A stretch of 48,617 nt of DNA from Selenomonadaceae bacterium (GCA_017470715.1 JAFUYE010000039.1:1-48617); one strand, 5' to 3'. Positions 14,634 through 24,174 are shown, counted from the stretch's first letter. Notes: generated by a model not told the origin, from the sequence alone. Made by a program: numbers and translations.

Positions 14634-17576
14634 TTATTTCAAGACCTCCGTGAGTGTCTCAATCATTTTCGGAATGTCGAGCGGTTTGGCAATGTGTCCG
14701 TCCATGCCCGCATCTTTCGCGGCTTGAATATCTTCCGTGAACGCGTTCGCCGTCATTGCGATAATCGGGATATTCGCCAGTTTCTGATTGGACAGCTGAC
14801 GGATTTTCGCCGTGGCTTCGTAGCCGTTCATGACGGGCATTTGAACATCCATCAATACAACGTCGAAATCGCCGGGTTTCGACATCGCAACTTTTTCGTA
14901 AGCAACTTTGCCGTTCTCCGCCGTGTCAAGCTGAAAACCGAATTCCGTTAAAATCAGCGTGGCAATTTCGCGGTTGACTTCGTTATCTTCGACCAAAAGC
15001 AATTTCACTTTGCTGAAATCAATTTCGCGTTGCGTGTCGGAAATATTTTCGTCGGGAACTTCGTCGGGTTCGTCGACAATCGGGAAATTCACGCGCACAA
15101 TAAATTCCGTGCCCTTGCCGAGTTCTGTTTCAACGTCAATCGTGCCGCCCATCAATTCGACGATACTTTTCGTAATCGACATGCCCAAGCCCGTGCCTTG
15201 AATATTGCTGACGGTTCTGTCGCGTTCGTAAGCCGCGAAAACTTTTTTGGCGAATTCGGGCGTCATACCCATGCCGCTATCTTTAACGCGCAATTCGTAG
15301 TTGCCGACTTCTTCGTTGCCGCCGGTCTGTCGCAAAGTCACGGTAACCGCGCCGCCTTCGGGCGTGAATTTAAATGCGTTGCTTATCAAGTTCAGCAAAA
15401 CGCGATTTAAACGCGGCGTGTCGCACATGACGGTTTTATTCATGACGTGTTCGACGTTGACGGCGAATTTTAAACCTTTCGTCTCCATTTGCGTCGCGAA
15501 CAAATCACGAACGTCGTTTAACGCCTTGACCAAATTTGATTTTTGCGGATCAAGTTCCATTTTGCCGGACTCAATGCGGCTCATATCCAAAATATCGTTA
15601 ATCAGCGCGAGCAGGTGACCGCTTGACGCGTCGATTTTGTTCAGATAATCGCAAGCTTTTTTCGGAACTTCGTCGGGGCAACGTTCACGCGGGCAATTTT
15701 CGCACAGCTTGTAAAGTTTCTTCGACAAATTCACGTAACCGACAATCGCGTTCATCGGCGTTCGTATGTCGTGGCTCATGTTCGACAGGAAAGTTGACTT
15801 CGCTTTGTTGGAACGTTCCGCCTGCACTTTTTGGACTTCCATATTTTTTTCGCGCTTCATCATCAAATTGTAAATATTGAACATGATAAACAGCGAAATT
15901 GCAATCAAGCCCATTTGCATGAAGTTATGATTGTTGAGCGACGAACTGACAATTTCCATTTGATTTTCGAGATAGTACGCCGAATCGGCTTTTTCGCGGT
16001 CACTCTGCGGAATGCCGTGTTCGTTCATTTCTTCGATGTAGTATTCGCTCAAGTTGCCCAAAACTTCTTTGGCGGCGTCGTTGGTTGATTCGCGAACCCA
16101 AAGCATTGACGTAAAGAAAATCAGAAACAGCAACGCAATCCATGAAATTGTTGACTGCCCGAAACGTCGCAATTCGGTATCGCGCTGGAAAATGTAGCGG
16201 AAGAACACGAAACCGAGAATGCTCCACAGAATCAAAATCAGATAACTTTCCGTCGTCATTGCGCTGACCGTCCACGCGTTCGGCACCATGAAATACAGGA
16301 AAAAAATCGCCGACACGACGCAACCGACAATTCCCGTGAATTGCGGCAGACTTTTGCCCATTGCCCGCGCAGTTATCAGCGTGACGATTGAAGTATACGT
16401 GTAGTCGATTGTCGCGCCGATTGTGTTCACGTCGATAATCCAAGCTATTGCCGTGCGTCCGAGGAACGGTATCGGCAGGCTTAACAGCATGATAAAAAAT
16501 ACCGCGTTCATCGGTGTATGATTTTCGTTGAGCTTGCCGAACCACGGCGGTAACAAATCATCACGCGTCAAGGCGTAAATCAATCGGCTTGCGGCAATGT
16601 AATTTCCGACAAGACCCGTGATAACGCCGCCCATGATTGTCACTGCCAAAAGAATTATTCCCGTGTCGCCCATGAAAAAATTCACCGCGTGCGCCGTCGG
16701 CAAAGTCGCAAGTCCTTCGTAATCGTCAAGGTTGCCAAGGTAATCAACCCAACTTGTGCAACCTGCGGGCAACGTCGAAATGGCGATTATCGCCAAAAAC
16801 GTGTACGCCATTGCCGCCGAGACGACCGAGCAAAATAAAATCGCGAAAGTTTTTTTCACGGAGAACGTGAAACCTTCCGCCGACTGCGAAATTGATTCAA
16901 AGCCGGCGAACGCCCACGGTGCCAACACGACAATTCCGAAAATCGCCGCGAACGAACTGCCGCCTTCGGGCTTCATTGCCGGAGAAATTTCAAAGACATT
17001 TACGCCGCTCGAAACGACTGCACCGAAACAAATCAGCACGCCGCCGAATAAAATTATCGCGCAAACGGTTTGCACCCAAGCCGCCAACTTGCCGCCGCGC
17101 ATACAAATTGCCCCGAAAATCCACAACGCGCCCAAACTCAACAGAGCCTCGCCGAACCAAATATCAAAGCCCGCAATTTGGTAATGAAAACCGAATTGAA
17201 ACATGTCGCCCGTGAATCGTCGGAAAATCAACGGCAGGGCAGTCGCGTTCGCCCAAGTTATCGCGATGTAAACCAAAATCAAAAACCACGAACTCAAAAA
17301 GCCGTGATCGTAGCCGAGAACTTTTTTTGCATATGAATAAGTGCCGCCCGCGTCGGGATATTTGTTCATCATGAAATGATAATTGTAGCCGATAATCAAC
17401 ATGATGATTCCGCCGATTGCCATGCCCAACGCAGTTCCGAGCGGTCCGCCAATCGGTAAAAATGTCGTGCCCGGCATGACGAACGCGCCCCAACCGACTG
17501 CGCAACCGAATGACAATGCCCAAACATTTAGCGGCGACAGGTACGGCTTTAACTTTGTATTTTCTGCTGTGTCCAT
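14634..17576 (-). CDS. Amino-acid permease fused to hybrid histidine kinase
   Basis: 980 residues from ATG 17576. Residues about 15-465 form a twelve-helix APC-superfamily permease (FGCAVGWGAFVMPGTTF; MGGVITGLVGNYIAASR). A thirteenth helix, a roughly 55-residue loop (RESTNDAAKEV...) and a fourteenth helix lead into a kinase: H-box FLSNMSHDIRTPMNAIVGY (phospho-His602), a Cys-rich insert (CENCPRERC), N-box NLISNAFKF, G-boxes DSGMGM and GTGLGM, then a receiver domain with LLLVEDNEVNRE, Asp910 (VLMDVQMPVMNGYEA) and Lys964. By analogy with CbrA (a different, SLC5-type transporter-kinase), it may sense amino-acid flux. No output protein is nearby. The start is weakly supported: GGGAG is 15 bases upstream. 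Confidence 0.93.
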   Translation of the reverse strand: MDTAENTKLKPYLSPLNVWALSFGCAVGWGAFVMPGTTFLPIGGPLGTALGMAIGGIIMLIIGYNYHFMMNKYPDAGGTYSYAKKVLGYDHGFLSSWFLILVYIAITWANATALPLIFRRFTGDMFQFGFHYQIAGFDIWFGEALLSLGALWIFGAICMRGGKLAAWVQTVCAIILFGGVLICFGAVVSSGVNVFEISPAMKPEGGSSFAAIFGIVVLAPWAFAGFESISQSAEGFTFSVKKTFAILFCSVVSAAMAYTFLAIIAISTLPAGCTSWVDYLGNLDDYEGLATLPTAHAVNFFMGDTGIILLAVTIMGGVITGLVGNYIAASRLIYALTRDDLLPPWFGKLNENHTPMNAVFFIMLLSLPIPFLGRTAIAWIIDVNTIGATIDYTYTSIVTLITARAMGKSLPQFTGIVGCVVSAIFFLYFMVPNAWTVSAMTTESYLILILWSILGFVFFRYIFQRDTELRRFGQSTISWIALLFLIFFTSMLWVRESTNDAAKEVLGNLSEYYIEEMNEHGIPQSDREKADSAYYLENQMEIVSSSLNNHNFMQMGLIAISLFIMFNIYNLMMKREKNMEVQKVQAERSNKAKSTFLSNMSHDIRTPMNAIVGYVNLSKKLYKLCENCPRERCPDEVPKKACDYLNKIDASSGHLLALINDILDMSRIESGKMELDPQKSNLVKALNDVRDLFATQMETKGLKFAVNVEHVMNKTVMCDTPRLNRVLLNLISNAFKFTPEGGAVTVTLRQTGGNEEVGNYELRVKDSGMGMTPEFAKKVFAAYERDRTVSNIQGTGLGMSITKSIVELMGGTIDVETELGKGTEFIVRVNFPIVDEPDEVPDENISDTQREIDFSKVKLLLVEDNEVNREIATLILTEFGFQLDTAENGKVAYEKVAMSKPGDFDVVLMDVQMPVMNGYEATAKIRQLSNQKLANIPIIAMTANAFTEDIQAAKDAGMDGHIAKPLDIPKMIETLTEVLK

Positions 17577-17616
17577 AAAAGAGTTACGCGCTCCCGTAAT
17601 GAAAATTTTCCTTGCA

Positions 17617-17644
17617 ATTATACACGAATGCAGGTTAAAGTAAA
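17617..17644 (-). promoter_or_regulatory. promoter of the permease-kinase gene
   Basis: Minus strand -35 TTTACT (17639-17644), 16-base spacer, -10 TATAAT (17617-17622), about 40 bases upstream of the ATG. Lies in the short divergent region shared with the ATP-grasp gene. Confidence 0.65.
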
Positions 17645-17675
17645 GTTGACGATAAGTTGACGGAGGGAAAATTTT

Positions 17676-18686
17676 ATGCGTATCTGGTTCAATCATTGGT
17701 TTTCGACGGCGTATCACCTGATAAATTTGATTCGCGACGGCAACCCCGATTTTCGGTTCGTCGGCTCAAACAAAAACGAATTCGCCATTTACAAGCGCGC
17801 CTGCGACGAGTGGTATCGTGAGCCGGAAAAAATTTCCGAGGATGATTACGTTGACTTTTGCCTGAACTTTTGCCGCGAACATGCGATAAATATTTTCGTC
17901 CCGCGCAGGAATTTGACGGCGATTGCTCAACGGTTGGCGGACTTTGAAAATCTTAACGTAAAAGTTTTGGTCGGACGTGACGCACGCTTGATGAAAATTC
18001 TTGACGACAAAGTTGCAACTTACGAATTCATTTCGGCGGGCGGGCTTGACGAAATTATTCCGACGTATCGGCTCGCAAAAAATTTTTCGGACTTCGTGAC
18101 TGCCTGCGACGAAATTAAAACTTCGACAAATCGCGTCTGCTACAAACTTGCCCGTGACGAAGGCGCATTGACTTTCCGCGTGATTGACGATTCGATTGAA
18201 AATATTTCCGCGTTGCACAACATGCCGAACATGAAAGTTACCCGCGTCGCCGCCGAAAAAATTTTGTCGCGTTACGACTTCAAAATTCCGCTGATTGTCA
18301 TGCCGTATCTGAACGGGCGCGAAGTCAGCGTAGATTGCCTGTCGACACCGCAGGGAAATATTGTCGTGCCGCGTTTCAAGACGAACGGGCGTTTCAGCGA
18401 AATAAAATTCGACGATGAAATAATTTCCGTCGCCGAAAAAATTTTGTCGGTATTGAAACTCGACGTGCCGATTAATATTCAGTTCCGCTTTGATGGCGAA
18501 AAATTTTTCCTGCTCGAAATAAATCCGCGCATGTCGGGCGGCTTGCAACTGTCGTGTTTGGGCGCGGGAATAAACATTCCCGACATTGCGATAAATCACT
18601 TGCTCGGCGTCGAAAAAGTTTGGAGCCGTCCCGAAAAAAATTTTTGTCGCGTCGCAAACATTGAAACGCCGATTATTCTTGACTGA
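17676..18686 (+). CDS. ATP-grasp domain ligase
   Basis: 336 residues. The C-terminal ATP-grasp fold shows VMPYLNGREVSVDCL and the metal-binding strand FLLEINPRMSGGLQLSC. The N-terminal part (1-105) resembles the preATP-grasp domain of carbamoyl-phosphate-synthase-like enzymes. ATP-grasp ligases join a carboxylate to an amine or thiol through an acyl phosphate; the substrates are unknown. ATG with GGAGG nine bases upstream. The 3' end overlaps the convergent DUF4931 gene by 14 bp. Its divergent neighbour is the permease-kinase. Confidence 0.87.
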   Translation: MRIWFNHWFSTAYHLINLIRDGNPDFRFVGSNKNEFAIYKRACDEWYREPEKISEDDYVDFCLNFCREHAINIFVPRRNLTAIAQRLADFENLNVKVLVGRDARLMKILDDKVATYEFISAGGLDEIIPTYRLAKNFSDFVTACDEIKTSTNRVCYKLARDEGALTFRVIDDSIENISALHNMPNMKVTRVAAEKILSRYDFKIPLIVMPYLNGREVSVDCLSTPQGNIVVPRFKTNGRFSEIKFDDEIISVAEKILSVLKLDVPINIQFRFDGEKFFLLEINPRMSGGLQLSCLGAGINIPDIAINHLLGVEKVWSRPEKNFCRVANIETPIILD

Positions 18687-19440
18687 AATAAATTTCGCGA
18701 ACCTCATCGGCAACACGCTCGACGTTATTCGGCAGAAAATGAACGTTGTAGCCGACGAAATACGGCGAAGTTGCATAACGCGGCATAATTTTGGCGAAAA
18801 TTTTTTCGTAGCGTCGATAGAAAAAAATATTGTAACTGCCGCCGTTCCGTTGAAAATTATTTTTGACGTAATCAACACCGACCTGCAAAAAATCAGCCAG
18901 TGCGTCCAAACTTCCGCCGCGTTCGACGACAACATTCAATTCGCCGAAGCCGACACGCGGGCAATTTGAAACATTGAACTCGACGCCGTCGCGCTGTGTG
19001 ATGACAACGCCGCGAATTTCCGCCTCGTCGAAAAGCAAATCGGAATTCAAGTGCGGGAAGCCGACAAGTTGCATGTGCGGATGCCGAATCGTGCCGCCGC
19101 TCATGACGCCGTAATTCTTGAAAAATAAAACTTCCTCGTACTTGCCGCACGCCAAAAGATTTTGCCAGTGACGAACGCCCGTTTTGATGACGCGGCGCAT
19201 TTTTTCTTGCGGGTAATCGGGCATGTCGATTTTGCATTCGCGTCCCTCAATCAAAACGAATTGGTCGGCACCTTCGATGACGTTATACTTGTTGCGCAAA
19301 AAAATTATGTCGCCGTCGCGCTCGATAATGTCGGTCAAATGTTCCACATCGCAAAACGGGCAGGCTGTCTCGGCGTGAAAAAGCGTAGCGGGTTTCGTCC
19401 TGCCAACGTCGGTGTTGAATTTTATAAGGTTGATGTTCAC
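18673..19440 (-). CDS. DUF4931 / GalT-HIT-like protein
   Basis: 255 residues. CPFC near the N-terminus and GGTIRHPHMQLVGFP, an HxH motif like that of galactose-1-phosphate uridylyltransferase and HIT enzymes, suggest a nucleotidyl-transfer or hydrolase fold; this is the DUF4931 type. The reaction is unknown. GTG start with GGAGG eight bases upstream. It converges on and overlaps the ATP-grasp gene and follows the MBL hydrolase on the same strand with a 21-bp gap, so these two form an operon. Confidence 0.8.
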   Translation of the reverse strand: MNINLIKFNTDVGRTKPATLFHAETACPFCDVEHLTDIIERDGDIIFLRNKYNVIEGADQFVLIEGRECKIDMPDYPQEKMRRVIKTGVRHWQNLLACGKYEEVLFFKNYGVMSGGTIRHPHMQLVGFPHLNSDLLFDEAEIRGVVITQRDGVEFNVSNCPRVGFGELNVVVERGGSLDALADFLQVGVDYVKNNFQRNGGSYNIFFYRRYEKIFAKIMPRYATSPYFVGYNVHFLPNNVERVADEVREIYFSQE

Positions 19441-19461
19441 GCCGGTTGCCTCCTCAATGAA

Positions 19462-20250
19462 TCAAAATTCCAAAGTCTGTCCGTCCGCCGGCATAAAATA
19501 ATTTTCGACGCCGCGTCGTGCAAGAAGTCCGCGCATTTCGTGACGGGTAATCGTTGCGTGTGCGACGTTATCCATGTGCGAAACAACAATCTGAGCGGTC
19601 GGCAAAGTTTTTCGGATACAGTCAATGTCTTCGTCGTTCATGATTAATCTGCCGTTTTCGACGGTTTCGGCGGCGCAAGCGTTGACAATCACCACGTCGG
19701 GACGGAAATTTTTCAACGAATTTTGCACGCCGTCAAACCAAACTGAATCGCCGACAATGTACAAAGTTTTTTCGTTCGGCGCAGAAAAAATTATTCCGCA
19801 AGCTTCGCCGAGAGGATTAACCGTGCCGTGACGTGCGGGCGTTTTCGTCAACTTAATGTCGCCCAAAATATTTTCGCCGAGAATTTCGACATTCGAAAAA
19901 CCCGAATGTTTCAATGCGTCTGCGTCCTGCGAATTCTGCGCGAAAATCGGAATGTTTTTGTCAAGCGGTGCGCCCAAAGTTCCGTCGGGCGAAAAATCTA
20001 TGTGGTCGGGGTGAATGTGCGTCAAAACATAAAAATCTACGCCGCGCAAAATTTCTTCGACGGTGGCGGGCAACTCGAAAATCGGCATCGGAATTTCTTC
20101 GCGAACGGGGTCGGGCGTTCTGAACGGTTTGTTCGGAATGTCGATAAAACTTCCGAATTTTTGTTTGCCGATAAGCCACGGGTCAACGAGAAAAATTTTT
20201 CCCGCGAAATTAATTTTGAGCGTTGCGTTGCGAATTTGTTGTATCTTCAA
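19462..20250 (-). CDS. MBL-fold metallohydrolase
   Basis: 262 residues. Zinc motif THIHPDHID, further ligand in TPARHGTVNP, and VGDSVWFDG and VVSHMDNVAHAT in the C-terminal half; the overall pattern is UlaG-like. The protein probably hydrolyses a phosphate ester or lactone, but no substrate can be assigned. TTG start with GGAGG eight bases upstream. First gene of a two-gene operon with DUF4931, divergent from the flippase. Confidence 0.88.
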   Translation of the reverse strand: MKIQQIRNATLKINFAGKIFLVDPWLIGKQKFGSFIDIPNKPFRTPDPVREEIPMPIFELPATVEEILRGVDFYVLTHIHPDHIDFSPDGTLGAPLDKNIPIFAQNSQDADALKHSGFSNVEILGENILGDIKLTKTPARHGTVNPLGEACGIIFSAPNEKTLYIVGDSVWFDGVQNSLKNFRPDVVIVNACAAETVENGRLIMNDEDIDCIRKTLPTAQIVVSHMDNVAHATITRHEMRGLLARRGVENYFMPADGQTLEF

Positions 20251-20276
20251 GTCAATCGCCTCCGTTTTTTTAAAGG

Positions 20277-20304
20277 ATTATGCCACACTACGGCGAAAAA
20301 GCAA
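20277..20304 (-). promoter_or_regulatory. promoter of the MBL-DUF4931 operon
   Basis: Minus strand -35 TTGCTT (20299-20304), 16-base spacer, -10 CATAAT (20277-20282), about 27 bases before the TTG start. Confidence 0.5.
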
Positions 20305-20342
20305 AGATAAATCTTTCAACTAACTAACCAAGGCGGTACACA

Positions 20343-21968
20343 ATGGCTGAAACAAAATCGAGCGAAAAATTTTTAAAGGGCACGTTCATCTTGACGATTG
20401 CAAGTTTCGTCGTCAAAGTTATCGGCTCGTTGAATTGGATTTTTGTCTCAAGAATACTTGGAGGCACCGGGATTGGGATCTACATGCTCGCATTTCCCAT
20501 ATATTTCTTTGCAATGACGGCTTCGCAAGCGGGCGTTCCCGTTGCAATTTCAATTATCACGGCGGAGCGCGTCGCGTTGAATGACATTTACGGAGCGCGA
20601 AGAGTTTTCCGAATATCAATGCTGCTCATGCTGTTGACGGGAATAATTTTTTCGGTGCTCACATATTTTTCGGCACGCTGGTTGATTGACTTGCAATTTA
20701 TTCGCGACCCGCGTGCGTACATGTCGGTTGTGGCACTTGCGCCGACGGTTTTTTTCGTAACGTTTTTGGCGTCGAGTCGAGGATATTTGCAAGGTTGGCA
20801 ACGCATGACACCGACGGCGGTAAGCCAAATCGTCGAACAAATTTTCCGCGTGATAACGATGATTGTTTTGGCGAATTTACTCATGCCTTGGGGACTTGAA
20901 TACGCGGCGGCGGGTGCAAGTCTCGGAGCATTGGCGGGCGCGGTCACGGGCTTAATCGTGCTGGTTTACTTCCACATAAAATTGAATCGCGACATTGAAA
21001 AAACTTACGGGCTTGACTTGAAACCTTCGCCGCAATCCGAAAGTGAGCCGACGTTTTCAATCATCAAACGGATTTTCAAATTGGCGTTGCCTGTGTCAGC
21101 CGCGTCGATAATGTTGCCCGTCGTGTCGAAGTTGGACTTGATGATCGTTCCGCAACGTTTGGAAGTCGCGGGCTATTCCGTTCGACAGGCGACGGAACTT
21201 TTCTGTTACTTGACGGGCATGGCAGTTCCGCTGATAAATTTGGCGACGATTTTGACGGCGTCATTGGCGGTATCAATCGTGCCGGCAATTTCGGAGGCTC
21301 GTGCGCTCAAAGACACGGCAAGAATTTTTCGGCAAACGGCGGCGGCAGTCAGAATTTCAAATTTCGTTTGCTTTCCCGCGTTCGTAATTGTATTTTTCCT
21401 TGCGACGCCGATTTCAAGTTTGATTTACAACGCACCAGGCGCGGGCGATGCCGTAATGATTTCCGCCGTGTCGATAATTTTGCTCGGACTGCATCAAGTT
21501 TCGACGGGCGTGTTGCAGGGGCTCGGACACACGACAATTCCAATGGTCAACATGATTTTGGCGGCGGCGGCGAAAGTTGCGTTGAACTGGACTTTGACGG
21601 CAATACCTGCACTCGGAATTATGGGCGCGGCTTGGGCGACGGCTGCCGATATGGGCGTTGCGGCGTTCATAAATCTCTATTTCATCTGGAAATATATCGG
21701 CTACAAAATGGAGCTTGGGCAACTTTTCAAAACGATTTGCGCGGCGGCGGTTATGTCGGTTGTCGTGAAATTTTTTTACGAATTTACGGCGGCTCAGTGG
21801 CATATCGAAGTTTTCTCGACGTTCGGCGCGGTTATCGTCGGTTGCGTGGTGTACGTTGCGACAATGGCGGCAATCGGCGGCGTGCTTGAAGAAGACATGG
21901 CACGAATTCCGATGGTCGGCAAGTTCGCGATAAAAATTTTCCGCAAGCTTGGAATTTTTAAGTCATGA
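20343..21968 (+). CDS. SpoVB/MurJ-like lipid flippase (MOP superfamily)
   Basis: 541 residues with about 14 membrane helices. N-terminal FLKGTFILTIASFVVKVIGS and SRILGGTGIGIYMLAFPIY, plus SSRGYLQGWQRMTPTAVSQI, are typical of the SpoVB/YtgP group of MurJ-like flippases, which move lipid-linked cell-wall precursors across the inner membrane. ATG with AAGGCGG upstream. Its end overlaps the lipid kinase start by 4 bp (ATGA), so the two are probably co-translated. Confidence 0.92.
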   Translation: MAETKSSEKFLKGTFILTIASFVVKVIGSLNWIFVSRILGGTGIGIYMLAFPIYFFAMTASQAGVPVAISIITAERVALNDIYGARRVFRISMLLMLLTGIIFSVLTYFSARWLIDLQFIRDPRAYMSVVALAPTVFFVTFLASSRGYLQGWQRMTPTAVSQIVEQIFRVITMIVLANLLMPWGLEYAAAGASLGALAGAVTGLIVLVYFHIKLNRDIEKTYGLDLKPSPQSESEPTFSIIKRIFKLALPVSAASIMLPVVSKLDLMIVPQRLEVAGYSVRQATELFCYLTGMAVPLINLATILTASLAVSIVPAISEARALKDTARIFRQTAAAVRISNFVCFPAFVIVFFLATPISSLIYNAPGAGDAVMISAVSIILLGLHQVSTGVLQGLGHTTIPMVNMILAAAAKVALNWTLTAIPALGIMGAAWATAADMGVAAFINLYFIWKYIGYKMELGQLFKTICAAAVMSVVVKFFYEFTAAQWHIEVFSTFGAVIVGCVVYVATMAAIGGVLEEDMARIPMVGKFAIKIFRKLGIFKS

Positions 21969-22840
21969 AAAAAATTTTGCTCGTTTATAATCCCGTGTCC
22001 GGTCACGCGGAATTTAAAAATCGTCTCGACAACGTCATTGAACATTTTCAGCGGCGCGGAATTTTTCTGTCGGTTTACAGAACGCAGGCGGGCGACAACT
22101 CGGCTTTCGTCACCGGCGTCAAACTTTCCAAACCTGCGGGCGTCATTGCGGCGGGCGGCGACGGAACTTTACACGCGGTGATTAATTGGCTCAAAAAAAA
22201 TTCAATCGATTTGCCCGTCGGAGTTCTCGGCAGCGGCACTTCCAACGACTTCGCGACGCATTTGCAACTTGACGACGAAAAATTTTTCGACGCGATTGCC
22301 GCAGGTAATACGCGCCCCGTCGATTTGGGTTTGGTCAACGGCACGAAATTTTTTATCAACGTGGCAAGTGCGGGCGTTTTCACGTCGATTGCTCACGAAG
22401 TTGATTCGCGGCTGAAAAATTTTTTGGGCAAGTCGGCTTACTATCTGCGCGGGCTCGGCGAATTGAAAAATTTTCGGGCGGTGGATTTTGACATCACGGC
22501 TGACGGGAAAAATTTTTCTGCCGAAGCGTTTTTGTTCCTCGTGATAAATTCGCCTGCCGTTGCGGGATTCAAAAAAATTTCTTCGGTTGCCGAAGTCGAC
22601 GACGGTAAACTTGACTTGCTTGCGTTGAAAAAAACTTCGACGGCGGGACTTTTGAGCTTGACGAAAAAACTTTTGGCGGGCGAATGCGTTGACGGCGACG
22701 AAAATATTTTGTATCTGCAGGCGAAAACTTTCGAGATAAAATCTTCCGCTCAACTTGTCGGCGACATTGACGGCGAGGCGGGCGACCCGTTGCCGCTGAC
22801 AATCGAAACCGTTCCCCGTGCGATAAATTTTTTCTGTTGA
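21965..22840 (+). CDS. Diacylglycerol kinase-like lipid kinase (YegS/DagK family)
   Basis: 291 residues. Catalytic-domain signatures: LLVYNPVSGHAEFKN, AAGGDGTLHAVINWL and GTSNDFATHL; C-terminal GDIDGEAGDPLPL. It phosphorylates diacylglycerol or a related lipid and returns lipid to phospholipid synthesis; coupling to a flippase fits envelope lipid turnover. ATG overlaps the preceding stop. A strong terminator follows. Confidence 0.92.
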   Translation: MKKILLVYNPVSGHAEFKNRLDNVIEHFQRRGIFLSVYRTQAGDNSAFVTGVKLSKPAGVIAAGGDGTLHAVINWLKKNSIDLPVGVLGSGTSNDFATHLQLDDEKFFDAIAAGNTRPVDLGLVNGTKFFINVASAGVFTSIAHEVDSRLKNFLGKSAYYLRGLGELKNFRAVDFDITADGKNFSAEAFLFLVINSPAVAGFKKISSVAEVDDGKLDLLALKKTSTAGLLSLTKKLLAGECVDGDENILYLQAKTFEIKSSAQLVGDIDGEAGDPLPLTIETVPRAINFFC

Positions 22841-22870
22841 AATTTTCTACGGGCGCAGGAAATTCGCACG

Positions 22871-22901
22871 TCTTCCCGAAATTTTTTGGGAAGATTTTTT
22901 T
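22871..22901 (+). terminator. intrinsic terminator after the lipid kinase gene
   Basis: Seven-bp stem TCTTCCC / GGGAAGA (22871-22877 with 22888-22894), ten-base loop, then seven T. Confidence 0.8.
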
Positions 22902-22921
22902 GTTGAGCAAGGTGATTTAAA

Positions 22922-24022
22922 TTGAGATTGACGGACAAAGACGCGTTGAAACTTTTCGAGGAGAGCGACCTTATCGAACTCGGCGCGCAGGCTGACGCAA
23001 TTCGCAAAGAAAAATTCGGCAACGTGACGACTTTCATAATCGACCGAAACATCAACTACACGAACGTTTGTCAAAACGAATGCAAATTTTGCGCGTTCTT
23101 TCGGCGGGCGAACACGGCGGACGCGTATCTTTTGACCTACGAAGAAATTCTGCAAAAAGTTCGCGAAACCGTCGAGGCGAAAGGCACGCAAGTCATGATT
23201 CAAGGCGGCTTGCATCCCGATTTGCCGTTGAGCTGGTATGAAGAAATGTTGCGGCTCATCAAAAAAAATTTCGACGTAACAATTCACTCGTTCACCGCGA
23301 CGGAAATTCTGCACTTCGCGAACAAAGCGGGACTGTCGATTTCGGAAACGCTCAAACGTTTGCAGGACGCGGGACTTGACAGCTTGCCCGGCGGCGGCGC
23401 GGAAATTTTGGTTGACGACGTGCGACAAAAAATTTCTCCGAAAAAAATTTCTGCCGACGACTGGTTAAACGTCATGAAAACCGCGCATTCAATCGGCATG
23501 AAGTCAACCGCGACAATGGTTATCGGCTTCGGCGAAACTTTAAAACAGCGACTTGAACACATGGAAAAAATTCGTCGACTGCAGGACGAAACGGGCGGAT
23601 TTCGTGCGTTTATCACGTGGAGTTATCAGCCGAAAAATACTGAGCTCGGCGGCGAAAAAACTTCCGCTTGGGACTACATGAAAACGTTGGCAATGACGCG
23701 AATTTTTATGGACAACGTCGACCATATTCAAGGCTCGTGGGTCACGCAAGGCGAACAAATCGGGCAGTTGACGTTGGCATTCGGCGCGGACGACCTCGGC
23801 TCAATCATGCTTGAAGAAAACGTCGTGCGTGCGGCGGGCACTTCGTTTGAAATGTCCGTGCGAAAAATGGTTGACTTGATTTATTCGGCGGGACGAATTC
23901 CCGCGCAACGAAACACGACTTATGACGTGCTGCGATTTTTCGGGCGACGTATAACCGCACATGAAAAATTTTCGGCGATAAATGCTCGTCGCGAACCGTC
24001 AAATTTTTTCGTCGACTATTAA
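22922..24022 (+). CDS. mqnC: Cyclic dehypoxanthinyl futalosine synthase MqnC
   Basis: 366 residues, a radical-SAM enzyme of the futalosine route to menaquinone. Cluster C50-X3-C54-X2-C57 (NVCQNECKFCAFFR), then QVMIQGGLHPDLPL, PGGGAEILVDDVRQKISP, GMKSTATMVIGFGE and GSWVTQGEQIGQ, which follow MqnC closely. CofH and MqnE are the nearest alternatives. TTG start with AAGGTGA six bases upstream. No other mqn gene is in the window. Confidence 0.88.
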   Translation: MRLTDKDALKLFEESDLIELGAQADAIRKEKFGNVTTFIIDRNINYTNVCQNECKFCAFFRRANTADAYLLTYEEILQKVRETVEAKGTQVMIQGGLHPDLPLSWYEEMLRLIKKNFDVTIHSFTATEILHFANKAGLSISETLKRLQDAGLDSLPGGGAEILVDDVRQKISPKKISADDWLNVMKTAHSIGMKSTATMVIGFGETLKQRLEHMEKIRRLQDETGGFRAFITWSYQPKNTELGGEKTSAWDYMKTLAMTRIFMDNVDHIQGSWVTQGEQIGQLTLAFGADDLGSIMLEENVVRAAGTSFEMSVRKMVDLIYSAGRIPAQRNTTYDVLRFFGRRITAHEKFSAINARREPSNFFVDY

Positions 24023-24120
24023 CCGCAAAAAATTCTCGTGTGTCGTTGGTAAATGAATCAAGCACGCTTTGCCGCAATGTTTGTTTTGCGAACGACTAAC
24101 GCTCCACGCGTAGTGGCGAA

Positions 24121-24158
24121 TTTCTTTGCTACTTTCTTTCTTCGCTGGAAAAAAGTAG
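24121..24158. repeat. dispersed hairpin repeat, second copy
   Basis: Shares the exact 20-mer TTTCTTTGCTACTTTCTTTC with 14545-14564. Arms CTACTTTCTTTC (24129-24140) and GAAAAAAGTAG (24148-24158) pair with one bulge. Lies directly before a heptamer element in the mqnC downstream gap, which contains no gene. Confidence 0.7.
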
Positions 24159-24174
24159 ATTTACAAAACCAATT

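Noticed and set aside
17766-18935. 389-codon minus-strand ORF
   Set aside because: Runs antisense to the ATP-grasp gene, which has clear family motifs and a ribosome site; the antisense product is low-complexity.
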